A stretch of DNA of 63,225 bases from CAYVUV01 sp964455095 (lineage in GTDB: Bacteria; Desulfobacterota; Binatia; HRBIN30; CADEER01): assembly GCA_964455095.1 (NCBI GenBank), contig CAYVUV010000260.1, positions 1 through 63,225 of the forward strand, written 5' to 3'. Shown here in pieces: positions 8,705-17,615 of this stretch (positions are counted from its first letter, which is position 1; every line of letters starts with the position of its first letter). Under the pieces are notes generated by a model that saw only the letters and a program-made list of their open reading frames with translations, searched no databases and had not been told where the DNA came from. A program made the position numbers and the translations under genes.

Positions 8705-9811
8705 ATGGATCTGGTGAACCTCGGCTGGCTCCTGGGCGGCTTGGGGCTGCTGGTCGCGGGCGCCGAGTTACTGGTGCGCGGGGCCGCGCGCCTGGCGGTC
8801 GTCGTCGGGATCTCGCCGCTCGTCATCGGGTTGACCGTGGTGGCGTTCGGTACCAGCGCGCCCGAAATGGCGGTGAGTCTCCAGGCGGCATGGAACGGCA
8901 ACCCCGACATCGCCCTCGCCAATGTAATCGGCAGCAACGTGTTCAACGTGCTCTTCATCCTCGGGGTCTGCGCGCTCGTGATGCCGCTCGTCGTCGCACA
9001 GCGGCTGGTGCGCCTCGAGGTGCCGATCATGATCGGCACCTCGCTGCTGCTGTGGCTGCTCGCTCTCGACGGCCGTCTCGGCGGGGTCGACGGCGGCCTG
9101 CTCGTGGCGGGCGCGGTGACGTACACCGTTTGGGCGATCCGCAACAGCCGCAGCGAAAGCGCCGCAGTCGAGGCTGGGTATGCACTCGAGTACGGCCGCG
9201 AGGGGCGCGAAACGGTGACCGGCACGGCGGTGGTCGGGCAGGTTGTCATGGTGCTCGCCGGCCTCGCCGTCCTGGTCCTCGGCGCGCGCTGGCTGGTCGA
9301 GGGCGCGGTGGCCATGGCGCGCGCGCTCGGCGTCAGCGACCTCGTCATCGGCCTGACGGTGGTCGCCGCCGGCACCTCGCTGCCCGAGGTCGCCACCTCC
9401 GTGATGGCCACGCTCCGCGGCGAGCGCGACATCGCCATCGGCAACGTCATCGGCAGCAACATCTTCAACATCGTCGGCATCCTCGGCCTGACGAGCCTGC
9501 TCGCACCGGGCGGCCTCGCGGTCGCGCCGAGCGTCGTCGCGTTCGACCTGCCGGTGATGACGGCAGTCGCCGTCGCCTGCCTGCCGATCTTGTTCACCGG
9601 CTACGCCATCCAGCGCTGGGAAGGTGCCTTGCTGCTCGGCTACTACCTCGCCTACACCCTGTTCCTGATCCTGCGCGCCAGCGAGCACGACCGCCTGGTC
9701 CACTTCAGCGCCATCATGGTCTGGTTCGTGCTCCCGCTGACGGCGGTCACGCTGGCGGTGCTGGCGCTGCGGGCGCGGCGCGCGCCGATGGCGTCCGAGG
9801 CAGCGTCGTAA
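8705..9811 (+). CDS. Calcium/sodium antiporter, CaCA family (YrbG-like)
   Basis: A 368-residue inner-membrane protein with about ten membrane segments in two inverted halves. Each half carries an alpha-repeat: GTSAPE with NVIGSNVFN in the first and GTSLPEV with NVIGSNIFN in the second, the ion-coordinating signatures of CaCA exchangers. It should exchange Ca2+ for Na+ or H+ across the cytoplasmic membrane. GAGGAGGGC precedes the ATG. It converges with the NhaR-type regulator 29 bases downstream, and the TerB-like gene precedes it. Confidence 0.92.
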   Translation: MDLVNLGWLLGGLGLLVAGAELLVRGAARLAVVVGISPLVIGLTVVAFGTSAPEMAVSLQAAWNGNPDIALANVIGSNVFNVLFILGVCALVMPLVVAQRLVRLEVPIMIGTSLLLWLLALDGRLGGVDGGLLVAGAVTYTVWAIRNSRSESAAVEAGYALEYGREGRETVTGTAVVGQVVMVLAGLAVLVLGARWLVEGAVAMARALGVSDLVIGLTVVAAGTSLPEVATSVMATLRGERDIAIGNVIGSNIFNIVGILGLTSLLAPGGLAVAPSVVAFDLPVMTAVAVACLPILFTGYAIQRWEGALLLGYYLAYTLFLILRASEHDRLVHFSAIMVWFVLPLTAVTLAVLALRARRAPMASEAAS

Positions 9812-9840
9812 CCGCTGTGCGCGCCGGACGCCGGCCGGGC

Positions 9841-10740
9841 TCAGCCGAAGAGCTTCGCGCGCGCGGCGTTGGCAATCGCCAGCACGGCGGGGTGGGTGAC
9901 CCGGCGCTCGGCGGAGATGGCGTAGAAGCGCTCGGTGATCTGCGGCACGCGACCGACGACCACGACGTGGTGTTGGCGGCGCACCTCGCTCTCGATCGCG
10001 GACGGAATCGGGAAGAGCCCCGCGCCGCGTTCACCAAAAACCTTGAGCAGCGCGCTGTCCTCGAACTCGCTGACCACATGTGGCCGCACCTGCTGGGCCT
10101 GGAACCACTGATCGAGCGCGCGCCGCTGGGCGGTGTTGTCGGTCGGCAGCAGCCACGGCGACCCGTCGAGCGAGCGCGGGAAGCCGCGCCGATAGCGCAC
10201 CGCAAGCGCGCGGGTGGCGACGATGCTGAGACCGCATTCGCCCAGTAGGTGGTTGAAAGCTTTGATCCTGAGCGACGGGCTGAGCGGGGCATCGGTGAGC
10301 ACGACATCGAGCTCGTGCGTGGCCAGCTCGGCCAGCAAGCGATCGGCCTTGCCCTCGCGGCAGACCAGACGCACGGGTGCGGGCAGCCGCAGCGCCGGCT
10401 CGATCAGTCGATAGGTGATCAGCTTCGGCACGACGTCGGCCACCCCGATGTGGAGCACCGGCGGTCGGCCTGTCGGACGGCCGCGCACGGTGTCGAGCAG
10501 CTCGCGCCCGAGCGAGAAGATCTCGTCCGCGTAGCGATAGACCACACGGCCCACCTCGGTGAGCTCCATGCGGCGGCCGGCGCGGTGGAAGAGCTTTTCG
10601 CCCAGCTGGTCTTCGAGCACGCGTAGCTGGCCGCTGACCGTCGGCTGCGCCAGCCGCAGCTCCTTACTCGCGGCCGAGACGCCACCGGTGCGGGCTACGG
10701 TCCAGAAGTAGAGCAGGTGGTGGTAGTTCAGCCATTCCAT
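9841..10740 (-). CDS. nhaR: LysR-family regulator, NhaR type
   Basis: A 299-residue LysR regulator with the NhaR-specific N-terminus (MEWLNYHHLLYFWTVARTGG). The winged-helix DNA-binding domain (about 1-65) has its recognition helix around AQPTVSGQLRVLEDQLG, and an effector-binding domain follows. In enterobacteria NhaR senses Na+ and activates the NhaA antiporter. No nhaA is in this window; the nearest ion gene is the convergent CaCA exchanger. The start matches family length exactly. It heads no operon here: the next gene upstream (GFA family) is on the same strand, 63 bases away. Confidence 0.88.
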   Translation of the reverse strand: MEWLNYHHLLYFWTVARTGGVSAASKELRLAQPTVSGQLRVLEDQLGEKLFHRAGRRMELTEVGRVVYRYADEIFSLGRELLDTVRGRPTGRPPVLHIGVADVVPKLITYRLIEPALRLPAPVRLVCREGKADRLLAELATHELDVVLTDAPLSPSLRIKAFNHLLGECGLSIVATRALAVRYRRGFPRSLDGSPWLLPTDNTAQRRALDQWFQAQQVRPHVVSEFEDSALLKVFGERGAGLFPIPSAIESEVRRQHHVVVVGRVPQITERFYAISAERRVTHPAVLAIANAARAKLFG

Positions 10741-10803
10741 GACCGTCGTCTCCCGTGCCGTGTGAGCGGCAATTCACGCGGCGTGTGCCGCCGCGCCGGC
10801 GCG

Positions 10804-11184
10804 CTAGGCGAGCTTGCTGCCGTAGACGCGTTTCACCGGAATGGCGTCCAGGTCGACCCCGTCGAGGCAGCGGACGTTGATGCCCCACAAAGACGCGATC
10901 GGCATGCCGGCAGCGATCTCCTCCGGCGTCGGATGACGCGGCCGCCGGAACGGCAGGATGCCGCAGGTGGGGCAGAAGTAGTCCTTCGCCGTGCGCGTGA
11001 GCCATTGGTACAGGGTCAGGTCTTCGAGCGGCGTCAGAATGCGCAGGTGGCCTTCGGGAACGCGATGAATGAGCGCGCCCCGCTTGCGGCAGATGGAGCA
11101 ATCGCACGAGCGCACGTGGTCGAGGTCGAGATCCACCTCGAACCGCACGCGACCGCAATGGCAGGAACCCTGATATGTGTTCAT
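10804..11184 (-). CDS. GFA/CENP-V family zinc protein
   Basis: A 126-residue protein of the GFA (glutathione-dependent formaldehyde-activating-like) fold. The zinc-ligand Cys sets are all present: GSCHCGRV, then CDCSICRKRG, then FCPTCGI. Function of most members is undefined; the archetype binds glutathione and formaldehyde, but that role should not be assumed. I start at 11184 (MNTYQGSCHC), where the domain begins; an upstream in-frame ATG at 11241 would add 19 uncharacteristic residues. GAAGGA precedes the chosen ATG closely. Confidence 0.8.
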   Translation of the reverse strand: MNTYQGSCHCGRVRFEVDLDLDHVRSCDCSICRKRGALIHRVPEGHLRILTPLEDLTLYQWLTRTAKDYFCPTCGILPFRRPRHPTPEEIAAGMPIASLWGINVRCLDGVDLDAIPVKRVYGSKLA

Positions 11185-11251
11185 GTCCTTCGCATCCGGC
11201 GTCCCCGCTCGTTCATGGGCGAACAGCGCCCCCGTTTTCACGGCTCCTCAT

Positions 11252-11797
11252 TCACCCCCCCATGAAGGTCAATGCGTAGCAGAAGACATCGCAAGGATCG
11301 TCGGCTCGGAAATTGGGAAACACGGTGTGTCGCCGCAGCACTCCTTCTCGGGTGAAGCCGCATTTTTCGAGCACGCGCCACGAGGCGGAGTGGTCGACGT
11401 GACACAGGGCGTAGAGGCGCACGACGCCGACGGCGCCGGCGATGTCGACGACCGCCTGCAGCGCCTCCGTTGCGTATCCCTTTCCCCATGCGTCCTTCGC
11501 AAACGCATAGCCCGTAGCGGCGCGGTGGGGTGTCTCGAATCCAAACCCGGTACTTCCCAGCAACACCCCATCACCTCGCGCTTCGACCAGATACGGCCCC
11601 GCCGGCCAGCGCGCCCAATCCGCGTCGCTGAGCTGCAGAAATGCACGGGTCGCGTCCACCGCCTTATGCCGCGGCCAGCCCAGCCAACGCGTCACGTCCG
11701 CATCGTTGGCGTAGCGGGCAAAGATCGCGTCGGCGTCCTCAGCGGACGGCCGGCGCAATATCACACGCCGCGTTTCGACCCGTTCGGGCGCTTTCAC
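11252..11797 (-). CDS. GNAT N-acetyltransferase, RimJ/RimL type
   Basis: A 181-residue acetyltransferase. TRRVILRRPSAEDADAIF at the N-terminus, the acetyl-CoA-binding stretch around YAFAKDAWGKGYATEAL and the closing SASWRVLEKCGFTREGVL are characteristic of the RimJ/RimL branch. These enzymes acetylate N-termini of proteins or small amines; the substrate is unknown. It is 67 bases upstream of the GFA gene and on the same strand. Confidence 0.85.
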   Translation of the reverse strand: MKAPERVETRRVILRRPSAEDADAIFARYANDADVTRWLGWPRHKAVDATRAFLQLSDADWARWPAGPYLVEARGDGVLLGSTGFGFETPHRAATGYAFAKDAWGKGYATEALQAVVDIAGAVGVVRLYALCHVDHSASWRVLEKCGFTREGVLRRHTVFPNFRADDPCDVFCYALTFMGG

Positions 11798-11810
11798 AGG
11801 TGCTGTCCGA

Positions 11811-13088
11811 TCAGGGTTCCCGCGCCTCGAAGTCCGTCGGCGTGGTCACCGTGGGGTTGTCGAAGGTCGCCTCCCAGCAGCGCGCGGCGGTGGCACCGTC
11901 GTCAGAACGGACGAGTTGGGTGCGCAGCGCGGGAGTGTCGAGCGAGCCGAGGAACGGCAAGGCGGCGCCGCGGCCATTGACGAGGAGCTTCGAGCGCCCC
12001 GAGGCGGAGGACTTCAGGACGAGCTTGCGGATCCCTTCGTTGAGCCCACTGTCCGAATACTTGAAACCCTCCGGCTTGCTCTTCCAGCACGACGGGCACA
12101 CCGCTCCGGAGAGCGCGTCAGCGCCGAGCACGAGGGCAACGCCGTCGAAGGCACAGAGATGAAACGAGCTCGATCCAGTCGGCGATCCGAAGTCGGCCAG
12201 GGTGGTCGAACCGCTGGCGTTCTTCCACTTCCAGCGCAAGCTGTTGCTGACGCCGCCACTGTTGCGCAGCGCAACCGATGCGCTCTGCGTCAGGGGCGTA
12301 CACCCACCATTCGGACCGTGCGCACAGAGGCCGGCGCCGTCACAAGCGTCGACGGTGCAGACCTCGGCGTCGGACGCGCACGGCGTCCCCGCCATGGCGG
12401 CCGCGGCAGCGACACAGGCTCCCCCTGCGCAGATGGCCGGTTGGCAGGTCGTGCCACAGGGCAGCGCGTTGGGTGGGTGCTGGCAGGCGCCGGCGGCGTC
12501 GCACGAATCGCCGGTGCACTGATTGCCGTCGTCGGGGCATGGAGCGCCACTCGGCTCAGCCTCGCACAGCGGGGAACAACAGTCCCCTGCCGTCAGGTTG
12601 TGATCGTCGCACTGCTCGCCGCCCTCGAGCACGCCGTTGCCGCACAGCGGGCAGGCGCCAACGCATCGCACACCGCTCACCGGTGATGTGGACGCGATAC
12701 CGCACTCGCACGGCAAGTGCGGCGGCCCGCAGTTCAGCGACGCTTCGAGCAGCTCACCCGTGAAGCTGTTCCCGTCGAGTGCGGCGGTACCGCTGATGCC
12801 GACGCAGGAAGTGAGCCCGCCCGGCAGGTAGATGAGGTCCAGGCTGAACGCGCCGGTATCGGGATCAATGGTACCGGCAAAGGCGGGCTCGCTGCCGCCC
12901 GGCGGCGGGGAAGTAACTAGCGAGGTGCCGTTCTGAATGAATCCGATATTGGCCGGGCCCGAATCGAACGTCACGACCCACACACCTGTGAGATCGACCA
13001 CGGCGAACGCCTGCGACAGCGAGATCGCGAACACAGCAACGATGGCGGCGACCCCCGTCGTGATCCGACGGGCGAGTGTCTGAGTCAT
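11811..13088 (-). CDS. Secreted Cys-rich protein with a DUF4215-type repeat
   Basis: A 425-residue exported protein with a clear signal peptide (RRITTGVAAIVAVFAISLSQAFA). An N-terminal beta domain starts at DLTGVWVV. One myxobacterial-style DUF4215 repeat follows (LCGNGVLEGGEQCDDHN...GDCC), then several short Cys clusters and a C-terminal beta-rich domain with WKW, LCAFD and CWK segments. Cysteines are numerous and mostly even-spaced, suggesting disulfides in a secreted or surface protein. No catalytic motif is visible. A possible promoter is noted at 13137-13166. The layout is typical of uncultured delta-like soil lineages. Confidence 0.75.
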   Translation of the reverse strand: MTQTLARRITTGVAAIVAVFAISLSQAFAVVDLTGVWVVTFDSGPANIGFIQNGTSLVTSPPPGGSEPAFAGTIDPDTGAFSLDLIYLPGGLTSCVGISGTAALDGNSFTGELLEASLNCGPPHLPCECGIASTSPVSGVRCVGACPLCGNGVLEGGEQCDDHNLTAGDCCSPLCEAEPSGAPCPDDGNQCTGDSCDAAGACQHPPNALPCGTTCQPAICAGGACVAAAAAMAGTPCASDAEVCTVDACDGAGLCAHGPNGGCTPLTQSASVALRNSGGVSNSLRWKWKNASGSTTLADFGSPTGSSSFHLCAFDGVALVLGADALSGAVCPSCWKSKPEGFKYSDSGLNEGIRKLVLKSSASGRSKLLVNGRGAALPFLGSLDTPALRTQLVRSDDGATAARCWEATFDNPTVTTPTDFEAREP

Positions 13089-13392
13089 TGGCCCCCCTCT
13101 GCTGTCGCGTGGCGCCAGCGCGTCCCCCTGAGGGAAAAGTTAGTTCGGTTCGCCTGAATCCGTCAACACCAGGCACACCGTCTGTCGCGCCGTGCTCGGC
13201 GGCGGCTACCAATCGCTGCCGCCGGTAGTTGGGCCGCTGCATTAGAGCGTCTCCGGAAAGCATGGTTGCCTACTCGGCAACGACAAGATTCTGGCCATTG
13301 ACGCTCCCCGGTGTGACGTCAAAGGCACGACGATACGGAGAGGCACGCGCCGTCACAAGGGCGCGCAACGGAGAAGTGCGGTGTCGACCGCT
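13089..13392. other. Intergenic region with a short stem-loop
   Basis: A 304-base gap between two leftward genes. It holds the possible promoter described separately and one short inverted repeat (GTTGCC/GGCAAC, 13265-13281, 5-base loop). I see no ORF with a ribosome site and no RNA gene. The stretch just after the upstream GNAT gene could be a 3' untranslated end. Confidence 0.35.
13137..13166 (-). promoter_or_regulatory. Possible sigma70-type promoter of the Cys-rich gene
   Basis: Reading leftward, TTGACG (13166-13161, five of six to consensus) is followed after 18 bases by TAACTT (13142-13137, a weak -10). This would place the transcript start about 40 bases before the ATG at 13088. Only pattern evidence. 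Confidence 0.3.
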
Positions 13393-13905
13393 TCACTTTC
13401 CGTTCGAGCGAAAGGTCAAGACACGCCAACCGTGCGGACTGCCCGGCCGCGTGCTTTCGCTGCAGGCTCCGCGCGAGTACGCGCGCACGACCTCGCCCCA
13501 GAACGGGACCCCGGCGCGGTTGGCCTCCGAGACGCGCACCACCCATCGCCCCGGCACCCCTTCCCACAGCGCAAAGGCCGCCTGACGCCCGACGCCCGCG
13601 CGCCGGTGCCGGCGCAGGACGAAGAATTCCGCGACATCGAGATCCGTCGGATCGTCGGTCGCCGGCGATCCGCGCGTCACCAGCGCGAAGCCGGCGACGT
13701 CGGCGCCGCGCTTGATGAGGAAGGGGAACCGCACCTCGGGCTCCGACCAGTAGAGCGGCAGCTTCGCATACCCGAAGCGGCCGTCGGGTCCGACGTCGAT
13801 CGGGAAGATCTCACTCAGATCGTGGCAGTAGAGCTCGAGGAGATTGGACAGCAACGGCGCCTGGTCGCGGGTCGCGCGTTCGAGGGTGACTCCTTCCGTT
13901 GGCAC
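13393..13905 (-). CDS. GNAT-family acetyltransferase
   Basis: A 170-residue protein of GNAT type. Visible are an N-terminal helix pair (LLSNLLELYCHDLSEIF), a central strand FLIKRGADVAGFALV, and the CoA-binding loop DVAEFFVLRRHRRAGVGRQAAF, which has the R/Q-x-x-G-x-G/A signature. It resembles the small predicted acetyltransferases (COG5628-like). The substrate is unknown. It starts 10 bases after the stop of the histidine kinase gene and is co-directional, so probably in one transcript. Confidence 0.75.
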   Translation of the reverse strand: MPTEGVTLERATRDQAPLLSNLLELYCHDLSEIFPIDVGPDGRFGYAKLPLYWSEPEVRFPFLIKRGADVAGFALVTRGSPATDDPTDLDVAEFFVLRRHRRAGVGRQAAFALWEGVPGRWVVRVSEANRAGVPFWGEVVRAYSRGACSESTRPGSPHGWRVLTFRSNGK

Positions 13906-13915
13906 AAATGTGGTC

Positions 13916-15715
13916 CTACCAGCCGTGCCGGCCGGCCGGCAGCCGCAGCCGGAACGTGCTGCCGCGGTCGGGGTTGCGGGTCGCGCTCAGCTGGCCGCCG
14001 TGGGCTTCGATGATCGAGCGGCTGATCGACAGGCCCATGCCGAGGCCGTTCGCCTTGGTGGAGTAGTACGGCGCGAACACGTCGGCGGGTGGCTCGGGCA
14101 GACCGACGCCCGTATCGCGCACCGTGACCTCGACGGCCTCGCTGCCGGCCGGCGTCGCCGAGACGGTCAGGCGGCGCTCGCCGTTGCTGCTGGCGCGCAG
14201 GGCCTCGACGCCGTTGAGCAGCAGGTTGAGGATGACCTGCTCGATCTGGATCGCGTTGCCCACCACCGGCGGCAGGGGCGCGGCGAGCTCGAGCTCGACG
14301 GCGATGCCGTGCTCGCGCGCGTCGGCGTCGATGAAGCGGGCGGAGTCGCGCACCAGGTTGTCGAGGTCGATGGCCTCGAGCGGCGGCGTATCCTTGCGCA
14401 CCAGATCGCGCAGACGCCGGATGATGTCGCCGGCACGCAGCGCCTCGACGACGATCGCCTCGAGGATGGGCAGGAGCGCGGCCGCGTCGGTGCTGCCGCC
14501 GCGCAGCCGCCGCACGCTGCCCTGGGCGTAGTTGGCGATCGCGCCGAGCGGCTGGTTGATCTCGTGCGCCAGCCCGGCGGCCATTTCGCCCATGGTGCCG
14601 AGGCGCAGCACGTGTGCCAGCTCGGCCTGGTGCGCGCGCGCCTGCTCCTCGGCCTGTTTGAGCGCGGTGATGTCCTTGCTGAAGACGGTGGCGCCGGTGA
14701 TCGCTCCATCGGCGACGATCGGATGCACGGCGGTGAGGTAGTGCCGCAGCCCGCCCGGCCCGTGATAGGAGCGCTCGACCTGCACGTGCTCCCCGGCGAG
14801 GGCGCGGCGGTAGAAGGCGTGGAACTCCTCCGAGAGGTCGCGCGGCACGCGCGCGCGCGTCTGCGTGTCGACGTCGCTGCCATAGCGCTCACGGAAGCGC
14901 GCCCGCGCCACCGCGTTCATCACCGTGATCTCCTCGTTCCGATCCACCGACCAGATGGCGTCGGTGGTGTGGTTGACGAGTGCCGCGAGCTTCGCTTCCG
15001 AGCGGTGCAGCTCGTCGGTCGCCTGCGCGCGTTCGCGCGCCTCGCGTTCGAGCCGCAGGGTGGCGGCTTCGAGGGCCCGGGTGCGCTCCTCGACGCGCTG
15101 CTCGAGCTCGGCATTCAGGCGCGCCAACTCCGCCTCGGCCCGCTCGCGGCGCAGGGCATCCTCGGCGAGGCGCACGTGGTAGCGGCTCAGGACGTCGGCG
15201 ACCACCACCGAAAGGAACAGGGCGATGGCGACCGCGCCGGCGAGGTGCCACGACTCCTCGACCTCGAGCACGTAGAACGCGTTGACGCCGATGGCGACGG
15301 CGATGCTCGCGGCGGTGAAGAGCTGCGGCCGCACGCCCCACGGCAACGTCGCCCCGGTGGCCATCGCGACCGCCACCAACAGAATCGCCGTCGGCGCCAA
15401 CTCGTACTGCAAGATGCCGGTCACGGCGCGCAGCACACAGATCAGCACGGCGCCGATCAGCACGTAGGGAACGGGGTTGGCGCGTGCCTCCGGGCGCCCG
15501 AGCCAGTACCAGTACATCGCCACCAGCGCCACGCCGAGCGCGTTGACGGCGTACAGCCACTCCGGCATCTCGTGCATCAGGATGCGGTCGGCGATGCCGA
15601 AGAGCAGCAGCCCGGCGAGAATGACCGCGAGGCCCAGGCGGACGCGAAAGACGAGCAGCCGGTTCAGCTCCTCGCGCAGCCGCGCGGCCGTATCACTCCC
15701 GAGCGGAGGCTGCAT
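13916..15715 (-). CDS. Membrane sensor histidine kinase with PAS domain
   Basis: A 599-residue kinase. Five or six N-terminal membrane segments (about 25-195) are followed by a coiled coil (RAEAELARLNAELEQRVEERT), a PAS domain (about 240-360; HTTDAIWSVDRNEEITVMN), HisKA with His384 in GLAHEINQPL, and HATPase (N box NLLLNGVEAL; G1 DTGVGLP; G2 GLGMGLSISRSI). The HisKA/HATPase type resembles the FixL/DctB group. No response regulator is adjacent, so the partner is encoded elsewhere. The signal is not deducible. Confidence 0.9.
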   Translation of the reverse strand: MQPPLGSDTAARLREELNRLLVFRVRLGLAVILAGLLLFGIADRILMHEMPEWLYAVNALGVALVAMYWYWLGRPEARANPVPYVLIGAVLICVLRAVTGILQYELAPTAILLVAVAMATGATLPWGVRPQLFTAASIAVAIGVNAFYVLEVEESWHLAGAVAIALFLSVVVADVLSRYHVRLAEDALRRERAEAELARLNAELEQRVEERTRALEAATLRLEREARERAQATDELHRSEAKLAALVNHTTDAIWSVDRNEEITVMNAVARARFRERYGSDVDTQTRARVPRDLSEEFHAFYRRALAGEHVQVERSYHGPGGLRHYLTAVHPIVADGAITGATVFSKDITALKQAEEQARAHQAELAHVLRLGTMGEMAAGLAHEINQPLGAIANYAQGSVRRLRGGSTDAAALLPILEAIVVEALRAGDIIRRLRDLVRKDTPPLEAIDLDNLVRDSARFIDADAREHGIAVELELAAPLPPVVGNAIQIEQVILNLLLNGVEALRASSNGERRLTVSATPAGSEAVEVTVRDTGVGLPEPPADVFAPYYSTKANGLGMGLSISRSIIEAHGGQLSATRNPDRGSTFRLRLPAGRHGW

Positions 15716-15767
15716 GCCCCGTCCTTAGCGCAAAGCGGCCGCTCGCGCCTACCGCGCGCCGGGGCCG

Positions 15768-16262
15768 CTACGGCCAATCCGAGAACACGGCCACCAGCAC
15801 AGCGTACGCCTGATCTCCGATGCCGGGCCGCGCCCTCTCGCTCGGCCCCGCGACATTGAGCCGCCGCATCGACACGGCGCGCAGCCAGCTCCGTATCCGC
15901 TCGACGGCGCTTTCGTCGGCGGGATCGCAGACCAGCAACGGACGCCCGTAGCGGGTCGCACAGCGCGCTGTCCAATCGCAGCCCGGATCGTTGGGGTCCA
16001 TGGCGGCGGGTCGCAGGATCAGCGTCGCATCCGCATCGCGAACATTCCATTCGGTGCGCAGGGAGCGCGGCACGTCAGGGGCGTCCGGGCTCCGCTCCTG
16101 CGGGGTCTCCTGCAACGGGAAATGATCGGGAATGACGCCCGACTCGCACACGCGGCCAGGCGGACACCACCCGCCCGTCGCCAGCCCGCATGTCTGCGCC
16201 GCGCGCAGCGCCGCTTGATCCACACCGGTCTGGCCGCCCGAGACGATGGTCAGTGCCACCAT
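15768..16262 (-). CDS. YpsA-like putative molybdenum carrier/nucleotide-binding protein
   Basis: A 164-residue protein starting IVSGGQTGVDQAALRAA, the hallmark of the putative MoCo-carrier/YpsA-related Rossmann-like family (PF12694). NVRDADATLIL and GRPLLVCDP are also family-typical. Related proteins bind molybdenum cofactor or nucleotides; the physiological role is unclear. The larger open frame to 17468 is only a GC-rich extension antisense to the neighbouring lipoprotein gene. The chosen ATG at 16262 starts exactly at the family's conserved N-terminus. Confidence 0.8.
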   Translation of the reverse strand: MVALTIVSGGQTGVDQAALRAAQTCGLATGGWCPPGRVCESGVIPDHFPLQETPQERSPDAPDVPRSLRTEWNVRDADATLILRPAAMDPNDPGCDWTARCATRYGRPLLVCDPADESAVERIRSWLRAVSMRRLNVAGPSERARPGIGDQAYAVLVAVFSDWP

Positions 16263-16412
16263 GGTGTCGACGCTCCACCTCGACGGGCGGGAAATACACG
16301 GGCCGGAGACGAATGGAAAGCCCTTTGGCCCTTGCCTTCCTGGGGCAAAAGATGGATACGGAACGCGCCTGTTTTGTCGTTGATGCTGACGCGAACCGAG
16401 ACGGGAGAACAC

Positions 16413-17546
16413 ATGATGAACCGGGGTGTTAGTGGATTCGCAGCGCGAGCGCTGGGAGTGGGGTTGCTGGCTATCATGAGCGGTTGCAGCAACCTCGACG
16501 TCGACATGACCAGCACGCCGGACAAGGTGCGCAGAGGCGAGCTGGTGACCTTCGATATCAAGCTCACCAACCGCTCGCAGTGCCCCATACCGCGCGCCCT
16601 GGCCGAGGTCATCGCGTTCATCCCGTCGGAAAGCTTCCTGAGCGAGCTGAGCGGTGATTCTTTGCCTGCGGATACGCCGCCGGAAATTGTTGCGTTCATC
16701 CAGGAGCTGCGCGATTTCTTCGACGACCTCTGCAGTGGGGGCGACCCGGAGCTTCCGGAGCCGCCGATCATCGGGCCGGGATCGTGCAGTCGCACGGAGG
16801 GCGCGGTCGAGTGCCAGATCTCGGGGCCGGTCCCGGGCCGCGACGGCAACAGCGGCAGCATGACGTTCGCCAGCATCGGCAACACCCTGCAGTGCCAGCT
16901 CGATGGCGCCACGATGAGTTGTCGCTTGCGGTTCCCGCTGGCCGGCGCGGGGTCGGCACAGGCTGCTGGCGGAACGGGAGCCGTCGCGGTGGATATGCTG
17001 ACGTGCTTGACCGCGGAGCAGCTGGGCGTGGTCACGAGCGACGTCGGCGAGGTCGGAGCGCTGTGCTTCCTGGGAACCTTTCCCACCAATTTCACTGGTC
17101 TCGCACCGGGCGGCATGGCCACCGGCCAGGTGTCGCTGCCGGCCCGCGGCGCGGGCTTTGTACGCAATCTCGTCTTTGGCATTTCGGTCAACGATGAGGA
17201 TCTCGGCGTGTGTCGGGGCGGAACGGCGGCTGGCGACGCGTGCGACATGTCGGACAGCAGTCCATGTGCGGGCGGCGGCACTTGCGCCGAGGGGATCTGC
17301 GACGGGGGCGGCAACGCCGGCTTCGGCTGTGACGCAGCCACGGCGATGGCCGATTGCCCCGGGGGCGGCACGTGCCTGCTGTGCAACGACTTCCCCGACA
17401 CTCCTTCCCTGCCGGTCGACTGCACCACGACGTACGTCGCACCGGAGGGCGTTCCCGCCATGTCGCAATGGGGCCTGGTCGGGTTGGCCGCCCTGCTGAT
17501 GGGCTTCGGCGCCCTCTGGCTGCAGCGCCGCGGCCGCCGCGCGTAA
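16413..17546 (+). CDS. Cys-rich lipoprotein with IPTL-CTERM-like C-terminal tail
   Basis: A 377-residue exported protein. It begins with a lipoprotein signal peptide ending in the lipobox LLAIMSGC, followed by a DUF11/CARDB-like domain (PDKVRRGELVTFDIKLTNRS). A central Cys-containing region and Gly/Cys-rich repeats (GGGTCAEGICDGGG) follow. The last 35 residues carry VPAMSQWGLVGLAALL plus an Arg cluster, matching the IPTL-CTERM sorting-signal layout (motif, membrane helix, basic tail). Having both a lipobox and a CTERM tail is odd. GGGAG eight bases upstream supports the start. Confidence 0.75.
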   Translation: MMNRGVSGFAARALGVGLLAIMSGCSNLDVDMTSTPDKVRRGELVTFDIKLTNRSQCPIPRALAEVIAFIPSESFLSELSGDSLPADTPPEIVAFIQELRDFFDDLCSGGDPELPEPPIIGPGSCSRTEGAVECQISGPVPGRDGNSGSMTFASIGNTLQCQLDGATMSCRLRFPLAGAGSAQAAGGTGAVAVDMLTCLTAEQLGVVTSDVGEVGALCFLGTFPTNFTGLAPGGMATGQVSLPARGAGFVRNLVFGISVNDEDLGVCRGGTAAGDACDMSDSSPCAGGGTCAEGICDGGGNAGFGCDAATAMADCPGGGTCLLCNDFPDTPSLPVDCTTTYVAPEGVPAMSQWGLVGLAALLMGFGALWLQRRGRRA

Positions 17547-17576
17547 CAGCGCAGCGGGACGACGTTCGCGACAACA

Positions 17577-17613
17577 AGAACCGCCCGCCCGTCGATCGGC
17601 GGGCGGCGGTTCT
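17577..17613. terminator. Hairpin between convergent genes
   Basis: Inverted repeat AGAACCGCCCGCC ... GGCGGGCGGCGGTTCT with an 8-base loop and one small bulge, lying between the lipoprotein gene (rightward) and the acyl-CoA dehydrogenase gene (leftward, stop at 17616). It is a plausible bidirectional terminator, though no U-tract is evident. Confidence 0.55.
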
Positions 17614-17615
17614 CC

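Noticed and set aside
8047..9597. 516-residue leftward open frame across the TerB-like and exchanger genes
   Set aside because: It is Ser/Thr/Arg-rich with no family motif, and is antisense to two genes with clear motifs. GC-rich DNA produces such long shadow frames.
13844..15859. 671-residue rightward open frame opposite the PAS histidine kinase
   Set aside because: It mirrors the codon bias of the kinase gene and has no signal, motif or ribosome site.
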